From DATMBL01 sp050735975 (lineage in GTDB: Bacteria; Desulfobacterota; Binatia; UBA9968), in assembly GCA_050735975.1 (NCBI GenBank), contig JBOHVS010000018.1, forward strand, positions 1 through 37,261: a stretch of 37,261 nucleotides of DNA, written 5' to 3'. Under the pieces are notes generated by a model. The model was not told where the DNA came from. It did no database searches and saw nothing but the letters and a program-made list of their open reading frames with translations. Each line of letters opens with the position of its first letter. Positions within the stretch are counted from its first letter, which is position 1. Positions 24,157 through 32,850 of the stretch are shown here, in pieces. The translations under genes and the position numbers were made by a program.

Positions 24157-26658
24157 CTACCTCAGCGTGCTCCTCGAGGATCCCAACCCCAGCAGATTGA
24201 AACCGAAGTCAATGCTGGTCCGAGAGGGGTTGATCTCTTTCTTCACGCCAAACGTCAGACTCCAGCATTCGCACTGCGAGAGAACCTTGGTCGCAACGCG
24301 AATCCCGTTGAAACGGCTGTCGCGCACGTTATAAGTGGACTTGAAGAACAGCAATATGTTGTCGGTGGCATGGTAGAACACGCTTGCGGACAGGTTTCCT
24401 AAAGTGTTTCTGCTGAATCCGGCGCAGCGGGGGTCAAAGCGGTCAGGGCAAGTCGGGGGAGTATCCAAATCAAGGTTCGCGTTCTCCGCCAACAAGCTAT
24501 TCGGTCCCCGTCGCAAGAAGTGGTAGCCAAGTTCAACCGCATTGGGTTGATTGAAATCCGGATCTAACACCCGGCGAGCCAGCGGACGCGGGTCGAAGAT
24601 GCCGAACGTCGCTCGCGCCTGGGTGACCTGCCACGCGCCCGGGTTCACTCCCCCGTTGAAGCCGACACTCAGATAATCGGCCGGCGTCAATCTCAGATTC
24701 ATGTCCAAATCCGATAGACTGTCACCGCCGTTCCGTTCCTTATCGATGTCGTAAATGAGCGCCATTCTCAATGAGCCGAGTTGTTGAATGTCGGTCGCTA
24801 TGGCAGGGTTCAGCACTTCGACATCCTGATCTCCGGACGCTCCTGCCAGAGGCGCAGAAAATTTTCCCCAGAAGCGATTCGACAGCGTAAAAGCAACTAT
24901 GTTTCGGCGATTGATGCGATCGATCCCGTCCATGATCGGGATGTCACTTTGGTCGGTACGCGGAACGAACAGGTAGCTGATCTCTGGCTCTATCACATGT
25001 CTAATTCGGCTCAGCGACGGGCCCTGCCAAGCGAAAATCCGTGATAAAGAACTCCCGATCGTGCCCCGAACTTCGACCAACTCGCGCGAAATGTTTCTAT
25101 TTGAGGTCGCAAGTGAATATAGGTGGTAGAAAGTTTCCCTGGGCGCAACGCTGAACGAACCGGACAGGTAAGAGGCCACGCGAAACGGCAAAATGACTTC
25201 GGGCCGCAAGTCCAATCTCAAGCCATCGCCTCCCCTGCGTCGGAGATAGTTGACGCCTCCGGCATTCCAACGAAACTCCAGCGGAAAGCGATCCAAAAAA
25301 CGACGGCCCCAAAAAGCGATTTCGGGCGTTCGGTGCAGGGTAGTGGCGTCGCTCTGAACGAAATCCTGATAAAAATCCCACTCGCCACGGAATTGCGCAT
25401 CTCCCCAACCACGATAGAACCCGAAGCGTGAAGCACTATAACGGGCTCGCTGAAGATCGGCGTCCGGGCCGCCGATGCCGGACGCATTGAAACGATCGAT
25501 CAACTCCCGCGTGAACAGATCGTCACTGTATCCGGCGAAGTCGCTATAGGTCAGCCAGTTCGAGGGGAGTGTGTAACGATGGGTTCCCATGACACTCCAG
25601 CGGCGCAAAGGAATATGCGGGTCGGCGATCGTACGATCAACCACGTCTTGCCGCTCGCCCGTGCGGAATGATTCATTAAAATATGACGAGTGGATCCGGA
25701 AGTCGGCATCACGGCTGAACAGGGTGCGAAACTCGCCCATCAAGCCGGCGCGCGCCCGGCTTTCTATGTCGAACGCAAAGGTTGCATCGCTGCTCTTCGA
25801 GATGGCCCAAAAAAAAGGTTGTGAGAACCGAAAGCCCTCCCGGTTAGAGTAGCCGAGGCTCGGGAACAAAAAACCGGTCTGCCGCTCGGTGTTTAGCGGA
25901 AAGAAGCCGTAGGGCAAATAGAAGACGGGAACATCCAGAATATAGAAATACGCGTCTTTGACCGTACCCAAGCCGTCGGCCTCGAGATCCATCGCCTCGG
26001 CGGAAATTCTCCATGGCGGCGGGCCGGACTCGCACAGACACGTAGTGAAAAATCCCTCGTCGATATGATAGCTCTGACCGCCGAACTTTTGTAAACGTCG
26101 ACCGGTGATGCTGACATGACCCTGTTCGATGAAAAGATCGCCGTTTCGGATCTCTCCGGTCTCGTCTTCCAGGTTCATTTGCATCGACTCGGCTGCTTTG
26201 ACCTTCCATTCGGGATTGTCCACCGATACTCTACCCCTTGCTTCGACGTCTTGTGTCACCCGGTTCACCCGAACTTCGTCCGCTTTTAACGTCGTTTGTT
26301 GCCGCGTGATCTCGACATTGCCTTGGGCTTCAATCTGCGCCCCGCCGTCGCCAACCGACAGCTTGTCGGCAGTGACGTTAATCTCTTCGGAAGCCGAACG
26401 GTCACCCGGCTGAACGGCTTGCGCCCTGACAGAAGCCGTCGCGCACATGACAATCATCGCGCTAACGATTTGCACGCAGATTTCTTTGGATCTCTTGCAG
26501 CTTCTTAGAACTAAGCGGGCCTCGCATTGCGTTTCCTTCTCCCTTGACGGGAGAGGGCGAGAATGGGGGCGTTGATTGTAATAACCCCGCATCCTAACCT
26601 TCTCCCGCGAGGTGAGAAGGAATTCGTGCGCCGGCGAGATCAGGCGAGTCAAAAACAT
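24157..26658 (-). CDS. lptD: LptD lipopolysaccharide assembly outer-membrane protein
   Basis: LptD inserts lipopolysaccharide into the outer leaflet. The 833-residue frame has the periplasmic OstA-type beta-jellyroll (about 85-190: INVTADKLSVGDGGAQIEAQGNVEI and TLKADEVRVN...) and LFIEQGHVSITGRRLQKFGGQSYHIDEGFFTTC. Then comes the conserved PVFYLPYGFFPLNTERQTGFLFPSLGYSNREGF region (about 248-280), followed by a long beta-barrel. The C-terminal segment keeps a cysteine pair (CECW) near the end. The first 50 residues or so are encoded by a repeat, so the real start is probably downstream, near the hydrophobic signal IVSAMIVMCATASVRAQA; see the separate finding. It follows folC at 69 bases. Confidence 0.9.
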   Translation of the reverse strand: MFLTRLISPAHEFLLTSREKVRMRGYYNQRPHSRPLPSREKETQCEARLVLRSCKRSKEICVQIVSAMIVMCATASVRAQAVQPGDRSASEEINVTADKLSVGDGGAQIEAQGNVEITRQQTTLKADEVRVNRVTQDVEARGRVSVDNPEWKVKAAESMQMNLEDETGEIRNGDLFIEQGHVSITGRRLQKFGGQSYHIDEGFFTTCLCESGPPPWRISAEAMDLEADGLGTVKDAYFYILDVPVFYLPYGFFPLNTERQTGFLFPSLGYSNREGFRFSQPFFWAISKSSDATFAFDIESRARAGLMGEFRTLFSRDADFRIHSSYFNESFRTGERQDVVDRTIADPHIPLRRWSVMGTHRYTLPSNWLTYSDFAGYSDDLFTRELIDRFNASGIGGPDADLQRARYSASRFGFYRGWGDAQFRGEWDFYQDFVQSDATTLHRTPEIAFWGRRFLDRFPLEFRWNAGGVNYLRRRGGDGLRLDLRPEVILPFRVASYLSGSFSVAPRETFYHLYSLATSNRNISRELVEVRGTIGSSLSRIFAWQGPSLSRIRHVIEPEISYLFVPRTDQSDIPIMDGIDRINRRNIVAFTLSNRFWGKFSAPLAGASGDQDVEVLNPAIATDIQQLGSLRMALIYDIDKERNGGDSLSDLDMNLRLTPADYLSVGFNGGVNPGAWQVTQARATFGIFDPRPLARRVLDPDFNQPNAVELGYHFLRRGPNSLLAENANLDLDTPPTCPDRFDPRCAGFSRNTLGNLSASVFYHATDNILLFFKSTYNVRDSRFNGIRVATKVLSQCECWSLTFGVKKEINPSRTSIDFGFNLLGLGSSRSTLR
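26535..26620. repeat. Palindromic TCTCCC-type repeat overlapping the predicted 5' end of lptD
   Basis: CCTTCTCCC (26535-26543) opens and GAGAAGG (26614-26620) closes an 86-base palindromic unit. The inner stems are CTTCTCCC-TTGAC-GGGAGAGG and CTTCTCCCGCGAGGTGAGAAG. The type resembles the hairpin at 10132-10175. Its translated product forms residues about 13-42 of the lptD open frame, which look like non-protein sequence. Confidence 0.65.
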
Positions 26659-26727
26659 CTTACCAGATAGAACGAGAAAGTTATTGTTGACGGCACCGCC
26701 TTGAATTTCATGTTTCTCGTGCTGTGA

Positions 26728-28026
26728 TTATGGGCTCGATGGTGTGAAGCCGAGCCGATTCCCCGACTCCTGGACCAATGGCCGGATCTCGCCTAAAAGG
26801 TAAAGGGAACCGGCCACTAGAACGATGTCGTCCGGGTCAACGGTATCCAGAAGCGAACGCAAGGCGATAGGAGAACTCTCAATGGCGCGATGAGGGATTT
26901 TGTCGCTCAACCGAGCCGCCAGCCGATGCGGATCCGCGCTTCTTGACATTGCCACGCGCGTTAAAACCATCTCATCCACCACCTCCGATAGGCCGTCGAG
27001 CATCGAGCGCCAATCTTTATCGTCCATTGCAGCGAACAGCATCTTTACTTTTCTGCCGCCGCGAAAATCCCGGATTTCTTCAATCAACGCTCTGACCCCT
27101 TCGCCATTGTGAGCACCGTCTAAAACAACCGTCGGTTTAGTCCCCAGTACTTCAAATCGACCGGGCCAAACCACAGTCCGGAGTCCTTCGCGCACCGCAT
27201 CTTCGGAGACAGGAAAATCGCGCGCGACGAGCTCCAGCGCACAGAGAGCCACCGCCGCGTTGCCTCTTTGATGCCGGCCCCGAAGGGCGACCGAAAGATC
27301 CTCAAATTGCCAGTTAAGACCTTTATAATCGAAGCAGCCGCCGCTTTTCAATAAAAAACTGAAATTCTGTTTTAAACTGTACAGCGGAGCCTTCTTAGAC
27401 CTCGCTATTCCTTGGATAGCCTCAAGGGCCTCGTTGGGCAGATCACCGCATACAACCGGGACGTTTTGTTTAATAATCCCGCCCTTTTCTCGGGCAATCG
27501 AACCGAGATCGGAACCGAGATAGGCCTCATGATCTTGCGAAATTGTGGTGATCACGGAGACCGCCGGTCGCACAAGATTGGTCGCGTCCAGCCGCCCGCC
27601 GAGCCCGACTTCTACGACGCAGACATCCACTTGCCGCCGGGCAAAGTAGACAAACGCCATCACCGTGACGAACTCGAAGAAGGTCAGCGGGGTGGCGGCC
27701 GCCGCCGTGCGCTCTGTAATCTCGTCTGCGAGCGCTACAACTTCATCGGGGGAAATCTCATCGTCGCCGGCGCGAATGCGCTCAGTGAACGATACCAGGT
27801 GGGGCGAAGTGTAGAGAGCAGCGTGATACCCCGCATGCGACAGAATACGATGCAACATCGCGGCAGTGGAGCCTTTGCCATTGGTTCCGGCGATATGAAA
27901 TGAGAAATATTTTTTTTCCGGGTGATCGAAGAGCGCCAGCGCCCGGTCCATTCGGTCCAGGCGCAGATCGATCATGCCGCCGCGCAGGTTGTAAATTCTG
28001 TCGAGGGTCTCGGAGTATGAAGTCAT
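26728..28026 (-). CDS. folC: FolC dihydrofolate/folylpolyglutamate synthase
   Basis: This Mur-ligase-family enzyme adds glutamate to dihydropteroate and tetrahydrofolates. Motifs are the P-loop AGTNGKGSTAAML (46-58), TSPHLVSFTERIR, VVEVGLGGRLDATNL, ISQDHEAYLGSDLGSIAREKGGII (the omega-loop and Mg region) and VLDGAHNGEGVRALI. I start at the ATG at 28026 (432 residues), since MTSYSETLDRIYNLR is the usual FolC start and AAGGG precedes it. The open frame extends ten codons further. In many proteobacteria folC follows trpA and accD; here it follows trpA directly, and accD is missing. Confidence 0.95.
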   Translation of the reverse strand: MTSYSETLDRIYNLRGGMIDLRLDRMDRALALFDHPEKKYFSFHIAGTNGKGSTAAMLHRILSHAGYHAALYTSPHLVSFTERIRAGDDEISPDEVVALADEITERTAAAATPLTFFEFVTVMAFVYFARRQVDVCVVEVGLGGRLDATNLVRPAVSVITTISQDHEAYLGSDLGSIAREKGGIIKQNVPVVCGDLPNEALEAIQGIARSKKAPLYSLKQNFSFLLKSGGCFDYKGLNWQFEDLSVALRGRHQRGNAAVALCALELVARDFPVSEDAVREGLRTVVWPGRFEVLGTKPTVVLDGAHNGEGVRALIEEIRDFRGGRKVKMLFAAMDDKDWRSMLDGLSEVVDEMVLTRVAMSRSADPHRLAARLSDKIPHRAIESSPIALRSLLDTVDPDDIVLVAGSLYLLGEIRPLVQESGNRLGFTPSSP

Positions 28027-28045
28027 CCCGATGCCCTTCGGGATG
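28023..28045 (-). promoter_or_regulatory. Hairpin over the folC start codon
   Basis: CATCCCGA-TGCCCT-TCGGGATG is a perfect 8-base-pair stem that includes the folC ATG at 28026 and its likely ribosome-binding bases. Such a stem could limit translation initiation. It may also be chance in a GC-rich spacer. Confidence 0.35.
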
Positions 28046-28050
28046 TCAGA

Positions 28051-28147
28051 TTGCAAACCTCACAGCGTAGATTGGCAAATTTGGAATCTTTAAAATCTGG
28101 CATCGGCCATAGTTTGAAATCTGAAAATTTGAGATCTGCAATTCCGA
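28051..28147. repeat. Degenerate heptad-like repeats between trpA and folC
   Basis: The right half repeats TTTGA, TCTGA, TTTGA, TCTGC at 28113, 28120, 28128 and 28135 (steps of 7, 8 and 7 bases). The left half holds GATTGGCAAATTTGGAATC-like words resembling the small repeat at 1245-1265. The two halves are partly reverse complementary. Confidence 0.5.
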
Positions 28148-28171
28148 GCGGAGCGAGGACCGGTCAAGGAG

Positions 28172-28984
28172 TCATTTCGCTTTGCTTGCCTGTTTGATCG
28201 CCCGCTTGAGCGACGCCACGAACGCGCCGGCGCGGCGCGCCTTTTCGCCGTTGCCTTTCGCTTTCTCAACCGTGTCGATCAACGCGCTGCCTACCACTGC
28301 GGCATCGGCGAACCGGCTGATCCAGGCGGCCTGCTTCGGCGTGGAGATTCCGAACCCGACGCCGACAGGCAGCGCCGTCGCGCGCTTAACCCGACCCACC
28401 TGCGAACGAAGATCGTCGCCGAAAGAGCGACGGGCGCCGGTCACGCCGGTCACGGATACATAGTAGATAAACCCCCGGCCCTTGCGTCCCACCAAATGCA
28501 GGCGATCGTTCCCGCTGGTAGGGGATAGAAGAAAAATCAGGTCCAGCCTGTGCGCGTCCGTCCAGCGTTTTAGCTCCTCGCTCTCCTCGGGCGGCAAATC
28601 GACGCACAGAATACCATCCACTCCGGCGCGGGCAGCCTCCCGGCAGAATTTTTGCAGTCCGTAGTGAAAGAATGGATTGAAGTAGCCGAACAAGATCAGC
28701 GGGATCTTCGACGTCCGGCGAAACTTCCGCACCACCTCGAAGATTCGCGGCAGCGACACTCGGTGCTTTAACGCCCGTTCAGATGACCTCTGGATCGTCG
28801 GTCCGTCCGCTGTGGGATCCGAAAAAGGGACGCCTAACTCGAGGCAATCCGCCCCGCCTCTCTCGAGCGCGTGGAGGATCTTGAAAGTGGTTGCCAGATC
28901 CGGATCGCCAGCCATGATGAAAGGTATCAGGGCGGCCTCCCCACGTTGCTTGAGTTCCGCGAACTTTGGTTGAAGACGGCTCAT
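28172..28984 (-). CDS. trpA: Tryptophan synthase alpha chain
   Basis: TrpA splits indole-glycerol phosphate to indole and glyceraldehyde 3-phosphate. The 270-residue protein keeps the catalytic pair at the classical numbers, Glu49 and Asp60, in LELGVPFSDPTADGP (48-62). It also has LILFGYFNPFFHYGLQKFC, VDGILCVDLPPEES, FIYYVSVTGVTGAR and VGFGISTPKQA (the phosphate-binding loop). It follows trpB at 37 bases in the trp operon. Confidence 0.97.
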   Translation of the reverse strand: MSRLQPKFAELKQRGEAALIPFIMAGDPDLATTFKILHALERGGADCLELGVPFSDPTADGPTIQRSSERALKHRVSLPRIFEVVRKFRRTSKIPLILFGYFNPFFHYGLQKFCREAARAGVDGILCVDLPPEESEELKRWTDAHRLDLIFLLSPTSGNDRLHLVGRKGRGFIYYVSVTGVTGARRSFGDDLRSQVGRVKRATALPVGVGFGISTPKQAAWISRFADAAVVGSALIDTVEKAKGNGEKARRAGAFVASLKRAIKQASKAK

Positions 28985-29021
28985 GGTTAAAAAAGCGCTT
29001 CAGGGGTTCGGAAGCAATCTG

Positions 29022-30242
29022 TTAGAGCTTCACCCCGAGATAATCGCCGACGATCATCATATCCTTGTCTCCTCTGCCGGAGAGATTCATAATCATTGTC
29101 CGGTGCTTCGTCAAACGCGGCGCCAGCCGCATCACCGTCGCGACCGCGTGGGCGCTCTCCAAAGCCGGTATGATTCCTTCAACTTCGGCCAGAAACTTAA
29201 TCGCTCGGATGGCGTCGCTGTCCGTCGCCGAGACGAACTGAACCCGCCCCCGATCTCTCAGATAACTCAACTCGGGACCCACACCTGGATAATCCAGGCC
29301 GGCGGCTATCGAGTGGGTTGCGCGAATCTGCCCGTCATCATCTTGCAACACGTAGCTCTTGCTGCCATGAAGCACCCCGACCTCGCCACCGAGAATCGAA
29401 GCCGCATGTTTTCCCGTCCGGAGACCCTTTCCTGCCGCCTCCACGCCGAGCATTCGCACCTTCTCGTCTCTTACGAAGGGATAGAAAAGTCCCATGGAAT
29501 TGCTGCCGCCGCCGACGCAAGCGACCAGATAGTCCGGCAGCTTCCCCTCCTTCTCCAGAATCTGCCTTCTCGCCTCCTTGCCGATGACGGATTGGAAATC
29601 ACGAACCATCATCGGATAGGGGTGCGGGCCGGCGACCGAGCCAATCAAATAATAGGTATGGCGTACGTTGGTGACCCAGTCTCTCAGTGCCTCATTCATG
29701 GCATCCTTGAGCGTTTGACTGCCCGAATCCACGACCCTTACTTTCGCCCCCATGAGCTTCATGCGAAAAACATTCAAGGACTGCCGCGCCACATCTTCCT
29801 TGCCCATGTATATCTCGCACCGCAAGCCGAAGCGCGCAGCCACCGTCGCAGTGGCCACTCCATGTTGCCCGGCGCCGGTTTCGGCGATGATCCGTCCTTT
29901 TCCCATTCTGCGAGCGAGCAAAATCTGGCCGATCGTGTTGTTGATCTTGTGCGCGCCGGTGTGACATAGGTCCTCGCGCTTGAGATAAACCTTGGCGCCG
30001 CGGAGTTTTTCCGTCAGCCGTTCGGCACAATAAAGGGGCGTCTCGCGACCGGCGTATTCGGTGAGGTAAAGGTGGAACTCTTTTCGAAAAGCGACATCAT
30101 GGCGTGCCTGCCTGTAGGCCCGTTCAAGCTCCGTCAGAGCCGGGATGAGTGTCTCGGCCACATAGCGGCCGCCATAAGGACCGAAGCGGCCCCGCCGATC
30201 AGGCACCTTTGGCAGCGAGGATGAAATCTTTGAGTTTCGCAT
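29022..30242 (-). CDS. trpB: Tryptophan synthase beta chain
   Basis: TrpB joins indole to serine using pyridoxal phosphate. The PLP lysine is in AHKINNTIG, the catalytic Glu in AETGAGQHGVA, and the phosphate-binding loop is CVGGGSNSMG. The frame opens at ATG 30242 (406 residues), overlapping trpF by 44 bases. A GTG at 30206 gives MPDRRGRFGPYGG, 394 residues, close to the 397 of E. coli TrpB, and puts the PLP lysine at position 87 as in E. coli. It also overlaps the trpF stop by only 8 bases, so I think GTG is the likelier start. Confidence 0.96.
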   Translation of the reverse strand: MRNSKISSSLPKVPDRRGRFGPYGGRYVAETLIPALTELERAYRQARHDVAFRKEFHLYLTEYAGRETPLYCAERLTEKLRGAKVYLKREDLCHTGAHKINNTIGQILLARRMGKGRIIAETGAGQHGVATATVAARFGLRCEIYMGKEDVARQSLNVFRMKLMGAKVRVVDSGSQTLKDAMNEALRDWVTNVRHTYYLIGSVAGPHPYPMMVRDFQSVIGKEARRQILEKEGKLPDYLVACVGGGSNSMGLFYPFVRDEKVRMLGVEAAGKGLRTGKHAASILGGEVGVLHGSKSYVLQDDDGQIRATHSIAAGLDYPGVGPELSYLRDRGRVQFVSATDSDAIRAIKFLAEVEGIIPALESAHAVATVMRLAPRLTKHRTMIMNLSGRGDKDMMIVGDYLGVKL

Positions 30243-30825
30243 GATCTTTGATACCGGGCCGCGTTTCTACGCCCGAACAAACGTCCACCCCGCAGGGGTG
30301 GACCCGGCGAACCGCCTCGACTACGTTTTCGACAGTGAGCCCGCCCGACAGAATCAATTTTTCACTGTTCAAGCCTTCGAGCCATTCCCACGGGAATGGC
30401 TCACCGGATCCGCCGTACCCCGGCGACCACGAGTCCAGCAGATAGAAATCTGCTGGAAATTCAAAAATCCCATGCAGAGAGCGCCGTTCTTTGAGGCGAA
30501 ACGCCTTGATCACTTTTAAGCCCCAGCCGCGACAATAGTCCGCGTTCTCTTCGCCGTGAAACTGAAGGCAACCGAACGCTTGGCGCCCTTCTGCGAGCTC
30601 TCCGTGACTCAAAACAGCACGGACTCGCTCCTTCGGCTCGTTGACAAAGAGCGCCGCGCTCAACGTTCCGTCCGGAAGCTCTCCGAGAATCCCGCGAGCC
30701 GCTTCCGGGCCGACAAACCGCGGGCTTGGCGGATAAAAATTGAACCCCAAAACGTCCGCGCCGAACTCGAGCGCCTTCTCCGCATCCTCGAGTTTCGTTA
30801 TGCCGCAAACCTTGACCTTAACCAT
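30199..30825 (-). CDS. trpF: Phosphoribosylanthranilate isomerase
   Basis: TrpF performs the Amadori rearrangement of phosphoribosylanthranilate. From the ATG at 30825 the protein begins MVKVKVCGITKLEDA, with the catalytic Cys7 in VCGIT. It also has GFNFYPPSPRFV, LQFHGEE and LDSWSPGYGGSGEPFPWEWL (catalytic Asp in LLDS), and ILSGGLTVENV plus GVDVCSGVE at the phosphate site. The length is 208 residues, normal for the family. The frame extends five codons upstream without a better start. Confidence 0.95.
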   Translation of the reverse strand: MVKVKVCGITKLEDAEKALEFGADVLGFNFYPPSPRFVGPEAARGILGELPDGTLSAALFVNEPKERVRAVLSHGELAEGRQAFGCLQFHGEENADYCRGWGLKVIKAFRLKERRSLHGIFEFPADFYLLDSWSPGYGGSGEPFPWEWLEGLNSEKLILSGGLTVENVVEAVRRVHPCGVDVCSGVETRPGIKDHAKLKDFILAAKGA

Positions 30826-30886
30826 TTGCCAAGCCCGCATTATTCGAGTAGGAACGCGCTCAATCTCTGAACTCCATGTCGCCTTT

Positions 30887-30911
30887 AGGTTGAGACCTCC
30901 CTCCTCAACCT
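30887..30911. repeat. Short hairpin and 6-base-period words after trpC
   Basis: AGGTTGAG (30887-30894) pairs with CTCAACCT (30904-30911). Directly after it the word CCT recurs every six bases (30909, 30915, 30921, 30927) within CAACCT, TAGCCT, AAACCT, GAACCT. It lies in the trpC-trpF gap and differs from the 7-base class by its period. Confidence 0.5.
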
Positions 30912-30934
30912 TAGCCTAAACCTGAACCTCGCCT

Positions 30935-31030
30935 GAATGTTCGGCCACCTCACGCCACGGGGGGGCATGCGCTCGCTCGGAGGGGTCGCCCCAAGGGTTT
31001 GTTCGGCTGTGATTGGTATGGCGAACATTC
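30935..31030. repeat. Inverted repeat spanning the trpC-trpF gap
   Basis: GAATGTTCGGCCA (30935-30947) and TGGCGAACATTC (31019-31030) are reverse complements apart from a single-base bulge, about 70 bases apart. The gap 30841-31046 holds no plausible gene. No Trp-rich leader peptide is visible, so it is not a classical attenuator. Confidence 0.5.
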
Positions 31031-31046
31031 GGCCCGCGGCGGCGGC

Positions 31047-31826
31047 TCACTCTGTTAAAAGCTCCGCCAGCTTAACGCCGGGCCGAGGCGCCCGCATCAG
31101 CGATTCGCCGACCAGGAAAACGTGGATACCCCAAGCTTCCACGCACCGGATCTGCTCCACCTTGTCGATTCCGCTCTCGCAGATCGCCGGCGTTCCGGCG
31201 GGAATCAACGGCGCCAGTTTCTCGGTCGTTGCCAGACTCACCTCGAAGGTTCTCAAGTCGCGGTTGTTGATGCCGATCAGCTGGGCGCCGGCATTCAATG
31301 CGGCGTTCAGTTCCCGTTCGCTGTGCACCTCGACCAAGGTATCGAGCGCCAGCGCATTCGCTTCTTCCCTCAGTTCCCGCATGCGGCCGGGATCGAGCAG
31401 CGCTGCGATGAACAACACAGCGTCCGCGCCGAAACTCTTCGCCTCGGTCAGTTGATACGGATCGATGATGAAATCTTTCCGCAGCAGGGGGACAGCGACA
31501 GTCTCGTGGATTCTCGCGAGATGATCGAGGCGCCCTTGAAAAAAACGCTCCTCGGTGAGCACGGAAATCGCGCTGGCACCGTGGCTTGCATATTCGATGG
31601 CGATCGCGGGCGCGTCAAAATTTTCTCGAATGACTCCCTTGGAGGGCGAAGCGCGCTTCACTTCGGCGATGATGCGCCGTCCGGTACCGGTCAAGGCTTT
31701 GGCAAATCCCCGGGTCGGAGCGTGATATAACGCGCGGTCTTGCAGGGCCGAAAACGTGAACTGTTTCCGCCTCCGCTCGACCTCCTGGCGAACATGGCCG
31801 ACGATGGTGGCGAGGAACTCAGACAT
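31047..31826 (-). CDS. trpC: Indole-3-glycerol-phosphate synthase
   Basis: TrpC closes the indole ring. The 259-residue TIM barrel shows IIAEVKRASPSKGVI (catalytic Glu and Lys, EVKRASPSKG), VLTEERFFQG, LLRKDFIIDPYQL (second catalytic Lys), LVEVHSERELN (catalytic Glu), IGINNRDLRTFEV and AICESGI. It lies 4 bases after trpD and 206 bases before trpF, so the only sizable gap inside the trp genes follows it. Confidence 0.97.
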   Translation of the reverse strand: MSEFLATIVGHVRQEVERRRKQFTFSALQDRALYHAPTRGFAKALTGTGRRIIAEVKRASPSKGVIRENFDAPAIAIEYASHGASAISVLTEERFFQGRLDHLARIHETVAVPLLRKDFIIDPYQLTEAKSFGADAVLFIAALLDPGRMRELREEANALALDTLVEVHSERELNAALNAGAQLIGINNRDLRTFEVSLATTEKLAPLIPAGTPAICESGIDKVEQIRCVEAWGIHVFLVGESLMRAPRPGVKLAELLTE

Positions 31827-31830
31827 GACG

Positions 31831-32844
31831 CTACGCGGCGGTCATCTGCGCCAGCTGCTCGAGCTTTTGCCCTGCATTGCCGGAATCGATCGATTCCGCG
31901 GCGAGCTTTATCCCTTGTTCGATCGAGGCGGCTTTACCGCTGACATAAATCGCGGCGCCGCTGTTGAGCAACACGATGTCCCGCGCCGGACCTTTGCTCC
32001 CTTCCAGCACGCGCCGCACAATAGCCGCGCTTTCTTCCACCCGTCCGCAACAGATCTCTTCCAAACGGCACGGCTTCAGCCCAAACTGCTCGGGCTTCAG
32101 CATGTATTCTGTGACTTGTCCGTCGCGTAGCTCCGCTACCTTTGTCGGACCGCAAAGCGAGATCTCATCCAACCCTTCCATACCGTGAACGACCACTGCG
32201 CGGGCGCTGCCCAAGTTTCTCAACACATGGGCGATTATGGCGACCAATTCGCCGCTGTAAAGACCGATGATCTGATGGGTCGCCAACGCCGGGTTAGTCA
32301 GCGGGCCGAGAAGATTGAATACCGTACGAATGCCGATGTCTCGGCGCGGTTGGACAGCGTACTTCATCGCTTCATGGAGCAATGGAGCAAAAAGGAACCC
32401 GATGCCGATCTTGTCGATGCAAGCCTCGACTTTGTCCCTCGGAGCGTCGACCTTAACACCCAAGGCGGCCAGCACATCGGCGCTGCCCGATTGACTCGAC
32501 ACCGATCGATTGCCATGTTTGGCGACCTTCACACCCGCCCCGGCGACCACGAACGCCGAGGTTGTCGAAATATTGAACGTCCCTTTCTGATCGCCCCCGG
32601 TGCCGCAGGTATCTAAAACGGCTTTCGCGCTCACCTTCACTCGATGCGCCTTCTCACGCATTACGCGCGCGGCGCCGGTAATCTCCTCGACGCTCTCCCC
32701 TTTCATCCGCAGCGCCGTGAGAAAAGACGCTACCTGCAGAGACGTGGCCTCGCCGGTCATGATCTGGTTCATTACGTCAACCGTCTCCGTTTCGGAGAGG
32801 CTGACCCGATTGACGAGCTTCTCGATCGCTTCGCGAATGTTCAT
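31831..32844 (-). CDS. trpD: Anthranilate phosphoribosyltransferase
   Basis: TrpD joins anthranilate to phosphoribosyl diphosphate. The 337-residue protein begins with an alpha-helical domain and has DTCGTGGDQKGTFNIST (PRPP binding), KHGNRSVSSQSGSADVLAALG, FLFAPLLHEAMKY and RTVFNLLGPLTNPA, all diagnostic. It is the first of the trp genes here and starts 6 bases after the SPOR gene, so the trp genes are probably transcribed with argS. Confidence 0.97.
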   Translation of the reverse strand: MNIREAIEKLVNRVSLSETETVDVMNQIMTGEATSLQVASFLTALRMKGESVEEITGAARVMREKAHRVKVSAKAVLDTCGTGGDQKGTFNISTTSAFVVAGAGVKVAKHGNRSVSSQSGSADVLAALGVKVDAPRDKVEACIDKIGIGFLFAPLLHEAMKYAVQPRRDIGIRTVFNLLGPLTNPALATHQIIGLYSGELVAIIAHVLRNLGSARAVVVHGMEGLDEISLCGPTKVAELRDGQVTEYMLKPEQFGLKPCRLEEICCGRVEESAAIVRRVLEGSKGPARDIVLLNSGAAIYVSGKAASIEQGIKLAAESIDSGNAGQKLEQLAQMTAA

Positions 32845-32850
32845 ACCCGA

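Noticed and set aside
28983..29969. Plus-strand open frame of 328 codons opposite trpB
   Set aside because: trpB is intact on the other strand with all catalytic motifs; the antisense product has no recognisable motifs.
30841..31046. Tryptophan attenuator or T-box in the trp gap
   Set aside because: There is no leader peptide with Trp codons, no T-box sequence and no terminator with a U tract, and the gap lies inside the operon rather than before it.
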